This document shows positions 15,848-23,825 of a DNA stretch of 31,499 nt, piece by piece (the stretch's first letter is position 1; each line of letters starts with the position of its first letter). The stretch is from the NCBI GenBank assembly GCA_023399095.1, contig JAEWQS010000123.1, forward strand, positions 1-31,499, written 5' to 3'. The notes beneath the pieces are model-generated. The model ran no database searches. It worked only from the letters and a program-made list of their open reading frames with translations, and was not told the DNA's origin. The position numbers and the translations under genes are program-made. Source of the stretch: Bacillota bacterium (lineage in GTDB: Bacteria; Bacillota; Clostridia; Christensenellales; SZUA-584).

Positions 15848-16336
15848 TCAATCAAGCAGCAGCTGCAAGCCCGGATAAACCGGCTCGTTTGGCCCAAGGC
15901 CATTCTTCTCGCGTATGCGACGAACCAATATGCCGCGCTCACGCGCAATGGTTTCTATCGTCTCCCCCTCGCGCACCGAGTAAATCTCACCCGATAATAT
16001 CGGGATGCTGAGCTTATCCCCTTCACGGATGCTGTCGGGGTCTTCAAGATTATTGGCTTTCTTAAGTATGCTCATGGTCACGCCGTGTCTCTTCGCAATG
16101 CCAAACAGCGTGTCCCCCGGCGCCACCATGTATATCTTCCAGTCGGTCTTTTCCTCGCCTTCGCACCGGTTGCAATAGCACTGGCGCGGTATATTGATAC
16201 GCCGACACCGTTCAAAATCCTTTACGGTTTTTATACCATTGGCACGCATAATCATGCACACAGGCACACGGTATTGAGCGCTAAGCATTTCCAGCCTGTC
16301 CGTACGCTTTAATTGATGAACCGTCAGCATTTCCAT
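15848..16336 (-). CDS. LysM-repeat protein without signal peptide, 162 aa
   Basis: Three LysM-like units: a degenerate one (about 5-50), a good one (68-112, YMVAPGDTLFGIAKRHGV) and a third (118-162, YSVREGETIETIARERGI). The linker between the first two has a cysteine cluster, CYCNRC (Cys53, 55, 58), unusual for LysM proteins. LysM normally binds peptidoglycan or chitin N-acetylglucosamine, but no export signal is visible. In spore formers, cytoplasmic LysM proteins (SafA/SpoVID type) act on the forespore surface from the mother cell, which could explain this. It lies 38 nt downstream of the iron-ADH gene. Confidence 0.85.
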   Translation of the reverse strand: MEMLTVHQLKRTDRLEMLSAQYRVPVCMIMRANGIKTVKDFERCRRINIPRQCYCNRCEGEEKTDWKIYMVAPGDTLFGIAKRHGVTMSILKKANNLEDPDSIREGDKLSIPILSGEIYSVREGETIETIARERGILVRRIREKNGLGPNEPVYPGLQLLLD

Positions 16337-16374
16337 AGCATCACCCCGTTAAAGAATATGCCGGGGCAGTCATG

Positions 16375-17529
16375 CTATATGAGTGACAGTATGAATTTCG
16401 CGCATTCTTCCTGCGTGAATGCCACAGGATTTTTACTCATTGACGAGCCCATCGACGCGGCCGCAAGCTCTTTTGCCATGTCTGCCGTGACACCAAGCTC
16501 GCCAAGGCGCGCGGGCAGCCCCAAATCGACGCACAACGCCGCAACCGCATCCGACACAGCAAGCGCCGCATCTTTTTCGCTGGTGTATGCTTTACCGCAT
16601 ACCGCATCCGCAAGCGCCGAATATTTCGTCACACCATGCTCAATGTTATAGCGCATCACATGCGGCAGCAGCATGCCGCAGGCCACGCCATGCGTCACGC
16701 CCAGCACCGCACCCAATCCCGCGCCGATTCCGTGCGCCGCACCCAGCCCCGCGTTTGCAAGGCACATGCCGCTAACCAGCGCCGCAAGAGACATCGTTTC
16801 GCGCGCTTCAAGGTCGCTGCCGTCGGCGTATGCGTGCCGCAGCGCGTTCATGGCACGCGGCGTGTGATAGAGCGCCATTGCGTCACAGAAATCGTTGGCC
16901 TGCCGCGTGGTCAGGCTTTCGATGAGCTGGCAGACCGCATCCATGCCGGATGCCGCCGTCACATCTGGCGGAACAAGCACTGTGAGCGCCGGGTCCACAA
17001 GCGCCACACGCGCCAGCAGCCGTTCGTCGCGCATGCTCACCTTAAACTTATCCTTGGCCGACATCACGACCGCGTTTTTCGTCACTTCCGTGCCGGTACC
17101 CGCCGTGGTCGGTACAGCGATAAACGGCAACGGATCGGCAATGATCATCGCGCCGGTGCCCACGCCTTCCAGAAACTCACGGACACTGCCGCCGTTGGGA
17201 ATCACGCCTGCGGCCGCCTTGGCCGTATCCATTGCGCTGCCACCTCCGATACCCAACACCGCATCCACGCTCGCGTGTATGCCGCACTGCACGGCTGCGT
17301 CCACCGTTTCGGGCGTCGGCTCTCCCTTCACGCTGTCAAACACGGTGCATTTGATGCCCGCCTTTTCCATATTCTTTAGCAGCGTATCCAGCACGCCCGA
17401 GCGACGCAGCGAATTACCGCCCGTCACAATCAGATAGTGTTTGCCAAACCCCGTGCATATCGACGGCAGCTTCTTTATAGCCCCGCTTTCAAACACGATA
17501 CGCGGCGCGGTATAGAATTCAAAACCCAT
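16375..17529 (-). CDS. Iron-containing alcohol dehydrogenase family protein
   Basis: 384-residue group III (iron-activated) dehydrogenase. NAD(P)-binding signature GIGGGSAMDTAK (93-104) and PTTAGTGTEVT (140-150) are clear. Expected metal ligands are Asp197 (SGMDA), His266 (AAHGIG) and His280 (VTHGVA). The fourth ligand, normally a His four residues after the Asp (DALTHAIE), is Gln201 here (DAVCQLIE). Some subfamilies naturally carry Gln, so this may alter metal choice or substrate rather than destroy function. The substrate cannot be named; butanol, propanediol, lactaldehyde or phosphonate-type aldehydes are all possible in this family. The ribosome site GGAGG precedes the ATG by 5 nt, and the gene starts 9 nt after apgM. 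Confidence 0.93.
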   Translation of the reverse strand: MGFEFYTAPRIVFESGAIKKLPSICTGFGKHYLIVTGGNSLRRSGVLDTLLKNMEKAGIKCTVFDSVKGEPTPETVDAAVQCGIHASVDAVLGIGGGSAMDTAKAAAGVIPNGGSVREFLEGVGTGAMIIADPLPFIAVPTTAGTGTEVTKNAVVMSAKDKFKVSMRDERLLARVALVDPALTVLVPPDVTAASGMDAVCQLIESLTTRQANDFCDAMALYHTPRAMNALRHAYADGSDLEARETMSLAALVSGMCLANAGLGAAHGIGAGLGAVLGVTHGVACGMLLPHVMRYNIEHGVTKYSALADAVCGKAYTSEKDAALAVSDAVAALCVDLGLPARLGELGVTADMAKELAAASMGSSMSKNPVAFTQEECAKFILSLI

Positions 17530-17538
17530 GAACGCCTC

Positions 17539-18696
17539 CTATTCTTCGCGTTGCAGCGCGACAAGCTCCGGCGCTGAAACGCTGAACTGCGCATTGCGGC
17601 AACATTGCTCAGTATAACGTCCTTCATTTCCGCTTTTTCCGTGACCCAGCAGCATAAACGGCGCAGGATCGCCGCCGTGACCGCCGCTGTCCGAGAACGT
17701 ATAATGATCGGACACAACGAAAGCGCTGTACGGCTGCTTCATCTGCGCAAAGAACGGACGGATAAAGTGTTCATCAATCAGCTCGATCGCTTGCATCTTT
17801 TCCACGGGCTGAAGCTCGTGTGAAAGATCGTCGAGCTTTTGTATATGAATATACGCATAATCGTAATCCTCAAGCGCTTTCAGCGCGGCATTCGTCTTAT
17901 CCTTGAGGAACTTAACAAAACCCTTGTCTTCGGGTGTCGTGATGCAGTCTGTGCCCGAAAGAGCCGCAATGCCTTGCATCAGTGAGGTTTCGGCCAGCAC
18001 CACGCGTCGTCCGGCGGGAGGCGCTTCAAATTCGGGCGCATATGACGCACCCCAGAACCATATCGCGTTGGCCTTGGTGTCGTTGTCGTTCTTGAGCACC
18101 TCATAGGCCTTGCGCATCATATCGAAATACGGCTGCATGACCTCGCTGCCCTGCAAATAGTCGGCCACCTTGCCGCCGATCATATCGTGCGCGGGCATGA
18201 ACTTAAGCGCCGGCGCAATCTCTGCCGCACCGTCCACCACGAGTATGTTGCGGAATGTATCAATGTTGATGAGCTCAAACGGCGCATGGAACACCTCTTT
18301 GTTGAGCTGCTCCACAAGCGGACGCGACAAGTGTGTATCAATATCGTGCGCACTGTAGCTTTGCATGATGCTGTTTTCAAAATCGTCACCTTCCAGCGTG
18401 ACGAGATTGCATCGCACATAAAGCGCGCCCTGTTTCACAGGCAGACCTGCTCCCGCCGCTTCGATGACCGCGCGGCCCTTGTATGTTTTCGCGGGATCGT
18501 ACCCGAGAAGATTCATGTTTGCCACGGCACTGCCAATCTCCATTCCTTCAGGTATGGTGCGCACCGTGCCCGGCTTAGAATTCGCAAAAAGCGCATCCAA
18601 CCCCGGTGTATTGGCCGCCTCCATGGGCGTTTTTCCATTCAGCTTTTCCTGCGGCCTGTCCGCAATGCCGTCTAAAACGATGGTGAATTGTTTCAT
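17539..18696 (-). CDS. apgM: 2,3-bisphosphoglycerate-independent phosphoglycerate mutase, archaeal (ApgM) type
   Basis: 385-residue alkaline-phosphatase superfamily enzyme that interconverts 3- and 2-phosphoglycerate in glycolysis. Metal site residues are visible: Asp9 in VLDGIAD, nucleophile Ser56 in EIGSAVANMNLLGYDP, and C-terminal SDHYTFSDSGGHGGDPAPF with the metal His/Asp residues. The shorter length and the motif order mark it as ApgM rather than the 510-residue GpmI form. The start is the ATG at 18696 with AAGGAG upstream. It is probably the first gene of a run with the iron-ADH, LysM and two membrane proteins. Confidence 0.92.
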   Translation of the reverse strand: MKQFTIVLDGIADRPQEKLNGKTPMEAANTPGLDALFANSKPGTVRTIPEGMEIGSAVANMNLLGYDPAKTYKGRAVIEAAGAGLPVKQGALYVRCNLVTLEGDDFENSIMQSYSAHDIDTHLSRPLVEQLNKEVFHAPFELINIDTFRNILVVDGAAEIAPALKFMPAHDMIGGKVADYLQGSEVMQPYFDMMRKAYEVLKNDNDTKANAIWFWGASYAPEFEAPPAGRRVVLAETSLMQGIAALSGTDCITTPEDKGFVKFLKDKTNAALKALEDYDYAYIHIQKLDDLSHELQPVEKMQAIELIDEHFIRPFFAQMKQPYSAFVVSDHYTFSDSGGHGGDPAPFMLLGHGKSGNEGRYTEQCCRNAQFSVSAPELVALQREE

Positions 18697-18729
18697 TGTC
18701 CTCTCCTTAATCTCATTAACGTATCCAAA

Positions 18730-18780
18730 TCCGCACGCGGCGGACATCCCTTGACGCAATATTAAAAGAGATCCTCTTTT
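18730..18780 (-). promoter_or_regulatory. Candidate operator and leader hairpin upstream of apgM
   Basis: Two inverted repeats lie between the promoter and the ribosome site: AAAAGAG-N3-CTCTTTT at 18764-18780 (perfect 7-bp arms, at +1 to about +17) and TCCGC-N5-GCGGA at 18730-18744. The first looks like a repressor site. Confidence 0.5.
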
Positions 18781-18787
18781 GGTTTGT

Positions 18788-18816
18788 ATTATAACAGAAG
18801 AAGGGGGACTTCCAAA
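18788..18816 (-). promoter_or_regulatory. Predicted promoter of the apgM operon
   Basis: Minus strand: TTTGGA - 17 nt - TATAAT (perfect -10). Predicted start about 18781. Confidence 0.7.
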
Positions 18817-18874
18817 GTAAAATAAAAATGAAGCGTATCGTCGCGCTATTGTAATGATGATAGTAACGCTTTAC

Positions 18875-19600
18875 CTAAACCAACGGATAAAGCCTGAATT
18901 TCTGTACAGTGGGTAAGAAACGCTGCAAATCCAAAAAATCAAAAGGCCTGCCGTGTCCCGGATAAATCTTCGCTGGTTTAAGATCAATCATAATTTCCCA
19001 TGAACGGCAAAAGTCAACTAAGCTCTCCATCCATATCGTGGCTCGATGCAGACTCAGAAAACCGTTCATCGCTGCGTCGCCGCAGAAAAGAATGCCGTTA
19101 TCGAATAATAAAGAGATAGAACAAGCTGTATGTCCCGGTGTTTTAATAATTTTCGCAGAGAACTCTTTTTCAATACCCGTTATTCTTTCATCATCTGAAA
19201 ATATGAATCTCTCTTCATATTGACGCTCAACCGCGGGAAACAGATGCTTTCCTTTGCCAACAACGCTCATGGCTTTGCAGAATGTAAGCGCAAGCCGCGT
19301 TGAGCATCCCCCATCAAATGAATTCTGGCCGCGCCTTAACCCATGCACTGCGCTCGTTTGCATAATGACCTTTGCTTGCGTGTGTCGCAGCAGTTCATTT
19401 AAGAATCCTGCGTGGTCATCGTGAGCATGTGTCAGGTAAATATACTCAATATCCTCTGTCCGAATGCCATGGCGACGCAGCTTCTTGCAAAAAGGCGCGT
19501 ACTGATTCTCATAACCGGTATCAATGAGAATATAACCGTTTACGGTCTTTACCAGATAGTTGTTCACGATACGGTTTCCCAAATTGATAATCTGCATCAT
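18875..19600 (-). CDS. Metallo-beta-lactamase-fold hydrolase
   Basis: 241-residue MBL-fold protein. Metal ligands are in THAHDDHAG (HxHxDH), TPGHTACS, CGDAAM and YPGHG. The N-terminus (VNNYLVKTVNGYILIDTGYE) is typical of MBL hydrolases such as glyoxalase II- and lactonase-like enzymes. No signal peptide, so it is cytoplasmic. The substrate cannot be told from sequence. It begins 16 nt after the stop of the protease-pseudokinase gene and has a good ribosome site (AGGAG), so the two are probably one transcript. I see no clear terminator after it. Confidence 0.93.
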   Translation of the reverse strand: MMQIINLGNRIVNNYLVKTVNGYILIDTGYENQYAPFCKKLRRHGIRTEDIEYIYLTHAHDDHAGFLNELLRHTQAKVIMQTSAVHGLRRGQNSFDGGCSTRLALTFCKAMSVVGKGKHLFPAVERQYEERFIFSDDERITGIEKEFSAKIIKTPGHTACSISLLFDNGILFCGDAAMNGFLSLHRATIWMESLVDFCRSWEIMIDLKPAKIYPGHGRPFDFLDLQRFLPTVQKFRLYPLV

Positions 19601-19616
19601 TATTTCTCCTGATCTA

Positions 19617-22049
19617 CTATGATTGCCGCGTCAGCGTATACGTCATACCATCCTCATAGCAATAAAGCGCGACTGTGTTCAAATCGACGCACGAAAACCC
19701 AAACATCGGAGCTTCAGCGCCGTCGCTTTGTGTGATATACAGCAAGCCATCTCGAAAGCTGTAAGCGCCCCCGTCTATGCCCGGCAGATTGTATTGAATA
19801 TTGCCGTCTGAATCCATGATGAACAAATTATCAGCGTCGTCCTGCCAGCTTCCACAAAGGTAGTGCGTGATCAGCGCGTCGGATGTCAGATACGGTATGA
19901 TATCCATCTTATCGGCCAAGCCTAAGAATACGTTGTAATCCTCCTCCGTGAACAAACCGTCGCTATCCGTACCCGTCAAAAAATCGCAGATGCGGGCGTA
20001 AGCATCCGACTGCTCATACCCCGCAATGGCCGCAAAATCTGATGCGGCCGTGTCTATTTCTCCCGCGCTTAGGGCGCTCAATCCCGCATCATAGAGCTTG
20101 GCCTTCGTATCATCGATACGTGCCGTCGAATCATTATATGGGTCAATTATCTCAAACGCTTCGAGTGCGGAAAGATATAGACCTGCATCAAAGTACGTAC
20201 ACGCATTTTGATACGTAATCTCCGTTTTCATCTGCACCGCGTCCTTATAGTTGCCTATTGTATCCAGCAGGGCTTCGGCATCGGCATAATGCCCCTGTTG
20301 CATCAGATACTGCGCATGGCGGTAATACGCTTCGCTAACCATCTTCGAGGCATCGCGGTAATGACCGAGCTCAGAGAAAAGGCGTGCCGCCGCTTCGTAT
20401 TCGCCGTTTTCCAGCTTGATGCCCGCCTCGGCATATCGCGATAATTGCATGCCATCTCCATAGAACGCAAACACACCTTTGAGGCTTCGCTGCGCCTGTG
20501 TATACACGCCCGATTCAACATGAGATAGCGCCTGCGCATAATTGACCTCATTGACAAGCCATGTTCCGCCCAGCAGCAGCGCGCCAACCAAGATGCTCAC
20601 CACAGCCATTCTCTTTTTGCCGCTTAATTTAGCAGGCTTGATAACCTGCTGCGCGACAACGGGTGTGTTTTGCATTTGATTTGTCTTAGATATGGCAGCA
20701 CTCTTTGTGACCGAGGGCGCGGGGCTGTATCCTATCAGGCACGCTTGAATCTGTACGGATAGCGTATCCAAAGACGGCAGCCTGCGCGATATATCAAGGG
20801 AAAGTCCTTGAGTTATCGCGTCTGCCAACGGTTGATATCTTTCTATCAGACCGTCGAACAGCGTCTCGTCAGCCCCGCGCTCAAAAGCAGGCGGCAGTTT
20901 GCGCCCTGTCATCGCGTTATATACAAGCGCGCTGACCGCGTAAACATCCGTCCATGGCCCCAAAGCACCGCCCGTATACCATTCGGGCGCCGAATAGCCC
21001 GGATACGGAGTGATTCCACCGCCGGCACTTAGCTTTATGCTTTTCACACGCAGCAAAGCACCTTTTTTAGACATGACAATATTTTGCGGGCATATATCCA
21101 GACCATAGCGGCCTCTTCGGTGCTGCTCACGCACCTGCTCCACAACCGGTAATATGGCTTGTAGCTCGTCTTCAATCTGCCTCATCGGGTTATGATGAAT
21201 ATCAGGCAAAGCGTTTTTGACTCTCTTTTTACGTCTCAGCAGAAAAACGATACCTGCGGCGATAATCACCGCTCCCGCCGCTATTGTAAAAATGGCCGTT
21301 TTTGTATGTGCCGCGTCTTGCTCCGCTGCACTTTGATAGCCGATACCCGCGGTGCTCAGCATATCGGTGAGCGCGTCTGCGCTTATCGCCGCGTTGATAT
21401 CCTTAGCATCAAGCACCGCGAGCGTATTCACGCCCACGACGTGTCCGTCTCCATTTAGCAACGGCCCGCCTGAATTGCCGCCGCTCAGTGACGCGTTGAT
21501 CTGCAAAAGCGTGACCGCCGCACCGTTTTCCTTAAGCTTTCCCGTTTTTTCTGCGCTGTCAATACCGTCTGTGACAGTCACGTCCTCGGCGGATGCACCG
21601 ATATCAAGGGAAATCGCGTCTGACGCGGAAGGGAACCCAAGCGCATAAATCGCGTCACCCGCCTTGGCGGCTTTTGCATCCTCCAGCACAAGCGGCTTAA
21701 GGCCGTGAAGCGGGGTGGACAGCTTGAGCACGCATAAATCGGTATTCTCATTTTCCAGATAAACCGAAGCACCCACCTTTAACGCATCCGCGCACAGCAC
21801 TGAGATGGCCTTGCTGTCCTTTGTTACATGACAGTTGGTCACGATAAACATTACCGGCTCGTATTCACCCACAGCGAAGCCTGTCCCGTAAACGGCGTTG
21901 CCATCTTCATTTTCACAACAAACGCGCACCAATCCGGCGCGTGCACAAAGCACCGCCTCCGGCACCGCGCTGGCGCAAAGCGCAGCGGAAGGAAATAATA
22001 GCATCACGACGGTAAAAAGCAGCCAGATGGCTGATCGAATGACTTTCAT
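19617..22049 (-). CDS. Membrane-spanning trypsin-like protease / kinase C-lobe remnant / TPR-like repeat protein
   Basis: 810-residue fusion. Residues 1-26 are a signal peptide. Residues 30-235 are a trypsin/HtrA-like protease with a complete triad (His74 in TNCHV, Asp104, Ser193 in GNSGGP). A membrane helix follows at about 252-271, with a basic inside border (RRKKRVK). Residues 285-440 resemble the C-lobe of clostridial Ser/Thr kinases: GLDICPQN (catalytic-loop Asp318 and Asn323 kept, His-Arg lost), SAPEWY, GPWTDVYAVSALVYNAMTG. The N-lobe with its glycine loop and ATP lysine is absent, and the DFG site reads KSI, so it should not phosphorylate. A second membrane helix (about 480-500) leads to outside TPR-like helical repeats (503-690) and a beta-rich end domain (730-810). 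A likely envelope sensor whose partners are unknown. The ribosome site is poor (GGAG 14 nt upstream). Confidence 0.9.
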   Translation of the reverse strand: MKVIRSAIWLLFTVVMLLFPSAALCASAVPEAVLCARAGLVRVCCENEDGNAVYGTGFAVGEYEPVMFIVTNCHVTKDSKAISVLCADALKVGASVYLENENTDLCVLKLSTPLHGLKPLVLEDAKAAKAGDAIYALGFPSASDAISLDIGASAEDVTVTDGIDSAEKTGKLKENGAAVTLLQINASLSGGNSGGPLLNGDGHVVGVNTLAVLDAKDINAAISADALTDMLSTAGIGYQSAAEQDAAHTKTAIFTIAAGAVIIAAGIVFLLRRKKRVKNALPDIHHNPMRQIEDELQAILPVVEQVREQHRRGRYGLDICPQNIVMSKKGALLRVKSIKLSAGGGITPYPGYSAPEWYTGGALGPWTDVYAVSALVYNAMTGRKLPPAFERGADETLFDGLIERYQPLADAITQGLSLDISRRLPSLDTLSVQIQACLIGYSPAPSVTKSAAISKTNQMQNTPVVAQQVIKPAKLSGKKRMAVVSILVGALLLGGTWLVNEVNYAQALSHVESGVYTQAQRSLKGVFAFYGDGMQLSRYAEAGIKLENGEYEAAARLFSELGHYRDASKMVSEAYYRHAQYLMQQGHYADAEALLDTIGNYKDAVQMKTEITYQNACTYFDAGLYLSALEAFEIIDPYNDSTARIDDTKAKLYDAGLSALSAGEIDTAASDFAAIAGYEQSDAYARICDFLTGTDSDGLFTEEDYNVFLGLADKMDIIPYLTSDALITHYLCGSWQDDADNLFIMDSDGNIQYNLPGIDGGAYSFRDGLLYITQSDGAEAPMFGFSCVDLNTVALYCYEDGMTYTLTRQS

Positions 22050-22070
22050 GAGATTGGTAGCATCTCCATT

Positions 22071-22120
22071 TATATACTATTTTTTTATTATAGTATATAT
22101 ACAGACGCGATAAATTTCAA
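22071..22120 (-). promoter_or_regulatory. Promoter and AT-rich palindrome of the protease-pseudokinase gene
   Basis: Minus strand: TTGAAA - 17 nt - TATACT (22092-22120). The -10 lies inside a perfect inverted repeat, TATATACTAT-N9-ATAGTATATA (22071-22099), which also spans the predicted start. A regulator bound there would block RNA polymerase. Confidence 0.6.
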
Positions 22121-22139
22121 CAATGGTTTTAAGATACCA

Positions 22140-22469
22140 TTAGACTTTGGACCGTTTCCTTCTTGGTTTAATGGTGATTTCGCGCAAAGTGACCCCGTTC
22201 ACATACACCTTGACCACGTAATTTTTCTCCGTTTCAACGGGTCCGAATACAAACTCGCCGTCGCTGTCCGTAAATGTATCCGCGACGGGTTCAAGCTTAT
22301 CTTCGCTGCATACAAAAAGCCGCACGACAGCATCGTGGATACGCGACCCATCAAGATCAAAAACAGTGCCATGAACGATGGACCGAAGCTCTTTGGGTAC
22401 AGTTACCACAGCCTCTATTCGCTCGTTCTGGCCGGGCGTAAACGCAAATCGCATGGGATACAGCGGCAT
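22140..22469 (-). CDS. Carboxypeptidase regulatory-like domain protein, 109 aa
   Basis: Single small beta-sandwich domain. The central part follows the carboxypeptidase-regulatory pattern (HGTVFDLDGSRIHDAVVRLFV, DTFTDSDGEFVFGPVE, YVVKVYVNGVTLREITI). It has no signal peptide and ends in a basic tail (KPRRKRSKV). The ribosome site AAAGGAG is strong. It lies upstream of the protease-pseudokinase gene but is separated from it by that gene's own promoter, and is divergent from the zinc-ribbon/TM gene. Such isolated domains usually mediate protein binding. The function is unknown. Confidence 0.8.
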   Translation of the reverse strand: MPLYPMRFAFTPGQNERIEAVVTVPKELRSIVHGTVFDLDGSRIHDAVVRLFVCSEDKLEPVADTFTDSDGEFVFGPVETEKNYVVKVYVNGVTLREITIKPRRKRSKV

Positions 22470-22561
22470 AAGTCACTCCTTTGTCTTCCTATGTTTCATT
22501 ATTATTCATCCATACAAATGAAAATGTATGTTATAATGAGGAAAAAAGACAGGAGACGTTT

Positions 22562-23746
22562 ATGATATTTGGCACAAGAGAAGTCAGCACCGATCTTGGC
22601 GCATTCAGCAGCGAAAAATGCAGCGTGTGTAAAGGCAGCTATACATATCATTTTTACAAGATCACCCGTTTTTTTGTCGTATTCTTTTTGAATCTCATTC
22701 CGCTTGGCTCTCACTACGAAGCCGTATGTGAAGGCTGTGAGGACGCAAAAGCCGTAGACGGCAAGACAGGCCGCGGCATTGCCAGACAGAATTTCAAGAA
22801 GCGCAGCCGTGCGCTGACCGCAAAGACATTCTTTAAGCTGGCGGCAGTCGCGATTGTAATCGCAGCGGCGGTGGCGTTGCCGCTTACCCTTCGCATTCCG
22901 CTGGATACGCGTCCCGAAACGCTCAAAAGTCTTGTCAGCGAAGACGGGCTTTTTAGCATTCAAAACAGTGAAGGTGAAGTGCTGGGAGTCGTACAGATCG
23001 CCGAGGGCATGAATTTGCTCACTTATTACGATGATACAAGCGTACTCGTTAAAGAAACGGGTGCGGACGGGAGCTTTAAAATGCATGAATACCGTCAGGA
23101 AGCCACGAATGAAGCGGGGCAAGACGACGTTTTTCTCGTGCGCATTCCCGACAACCCGGGCATTTTGGAAGACAGGTACGGCACACCTGTGCGCATCTAC
23201 CATTACGATACCGAAACTGACGCGATGGGATATTCCCGAGGCGTGGAGGATCTGTCAGCCATCGAATATAAAGCAGACAAGGCCGTCTATCCATTCAAAT
23301 ACTATTCGACCGACACACAGGAGCCGACAGATTACTTGCTTGTGCTTTATTTTGCCGGAGACAAGCAGCTCGAAGCCACGTTTATTCCTCAGCTTGCCAC
23401 CGGGGAAACCAATCAGTTTGTGATGCTCACGGTGAGAGATTTGAAAAATGGGCGTATCGCGTCCGAGACCATTTACAACTTTGATGATAATACGATTACA
23501 CTCGCCAAGCAGGCCGGCCTCACACAGCAGAGCAGCGCTCAGGACATTTTGAATTTTATCGATCAGAACACTTTTGCGTCCGCGATGGTCACCGACTTTG
23601 AGTATTACAAAAACACCAAGGTGATCTCCAAGATGACGCTTTCAATGCAAGACTCAGGCGGCAATATGCAAAGCGTGTCACAGGAGTTTGATATCACCGT
23701 TAAAGACGGCTATTATATCGCGCAAAGCGTGCAGGAAGCCCAATAA
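22562..23746 (+). CDS. Zinc-ribbon, single-TM protein with large outside domain, 394 aa
   Basis: The N-terminus has two CxxC pairs (Cys20/23 and Cys56/59) around a hydrophobic, aromatic stretch (FYKITRFFVVFFLNLIPLGSHYEAVC). This resembles the zinc-ribbon 15 family, where the ribbon is inside and probably lies against the membrane. A clear membrane helix follows at about 91-110 (LAAVAIVIAAAVALPLTL). The remaining 280 residues are predicted outside, rich in beta strand, with acidic character. I do not recognise that domain. The start is the ATG at 22562 after AGGAG, and a TATAAT lies at 22532-22537. An earlier in-frame reading has no ribosome site. It ends at a strong hairpin. A sensor or envelope role is possible. 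Confidence 0.85.
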   Translation: MIFGTREVSTDLGAFSSEKCSVCKGSYTYHFYKITRFFVVFFLNLIPLGSHYEAVCEGCEDAKAVDGKTGRGIARQNFKKRSRALTAKTFFKLAAVAIVIAAAVALPLTLRIPLDTRPETLKSLVSEDGLFSIQNSEGEVLGVVQIAEGMNLLTYYDDTSVLVKETGADGSFKMHEYRQEATNEAGQDDVFLVRIPDNPGILEDRYGTPVRIYHYDTETDAMGYSRGVEDLSAIEYKADKAVYPFKYYSTDTQEPTDYLLVLYFAGDKQLEATFIPQLATGETNQFVMLTVRDLKNGRIASETIYNFDDNTITLAKQAGLTQQSSAQDILNFIDQNTFASAMVTDFEYYKNTKVISKMTLSMQDSGGNMQSVSQEFDITVKDGYYIAQSVQEAQ

Positions 23747-23770
23747 GTGTTTCTTCCCACAAGCGAAAAC

Positions 23771-23810
23771 AAAGCCCCGGCAAGCCTCATTTGAAGCCAG
23801 CCGGGGCTTT
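23771..23810. terminator. Hairpin terminator between convergent genes
   Basis: AAAGCCCCGGC - 18-nt loop - GCCGGGGCTTT, a perfect 11-bp stem. An outer ACAAGC/GCTTGT pair (about 23759-23764 and 23813-23818) extends it. It can serve both the zinc-ribbon gene (+) and the ferritin-like gene (-), although the T tracts are short. Confidence 0.8.
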
Positions 23811-23825
23811 GAGCTTGTCGAAAAC

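Noticed and set aside
16636..17379. 247-codon plus-strand open frame opposite the iron-ADH gene
   Set aside because: Very Arg/His-rich, no ribosome site, antisense to a clear enzyme gene; caused by GC-rich codon bias.
19617..22049. Active serine/threonine kinase in the protease-TPR protein
   Set aside because: The N-lobe, ATP-binding lysine and DFG aspartate are missing, so catalytic kinase activity is not supported.
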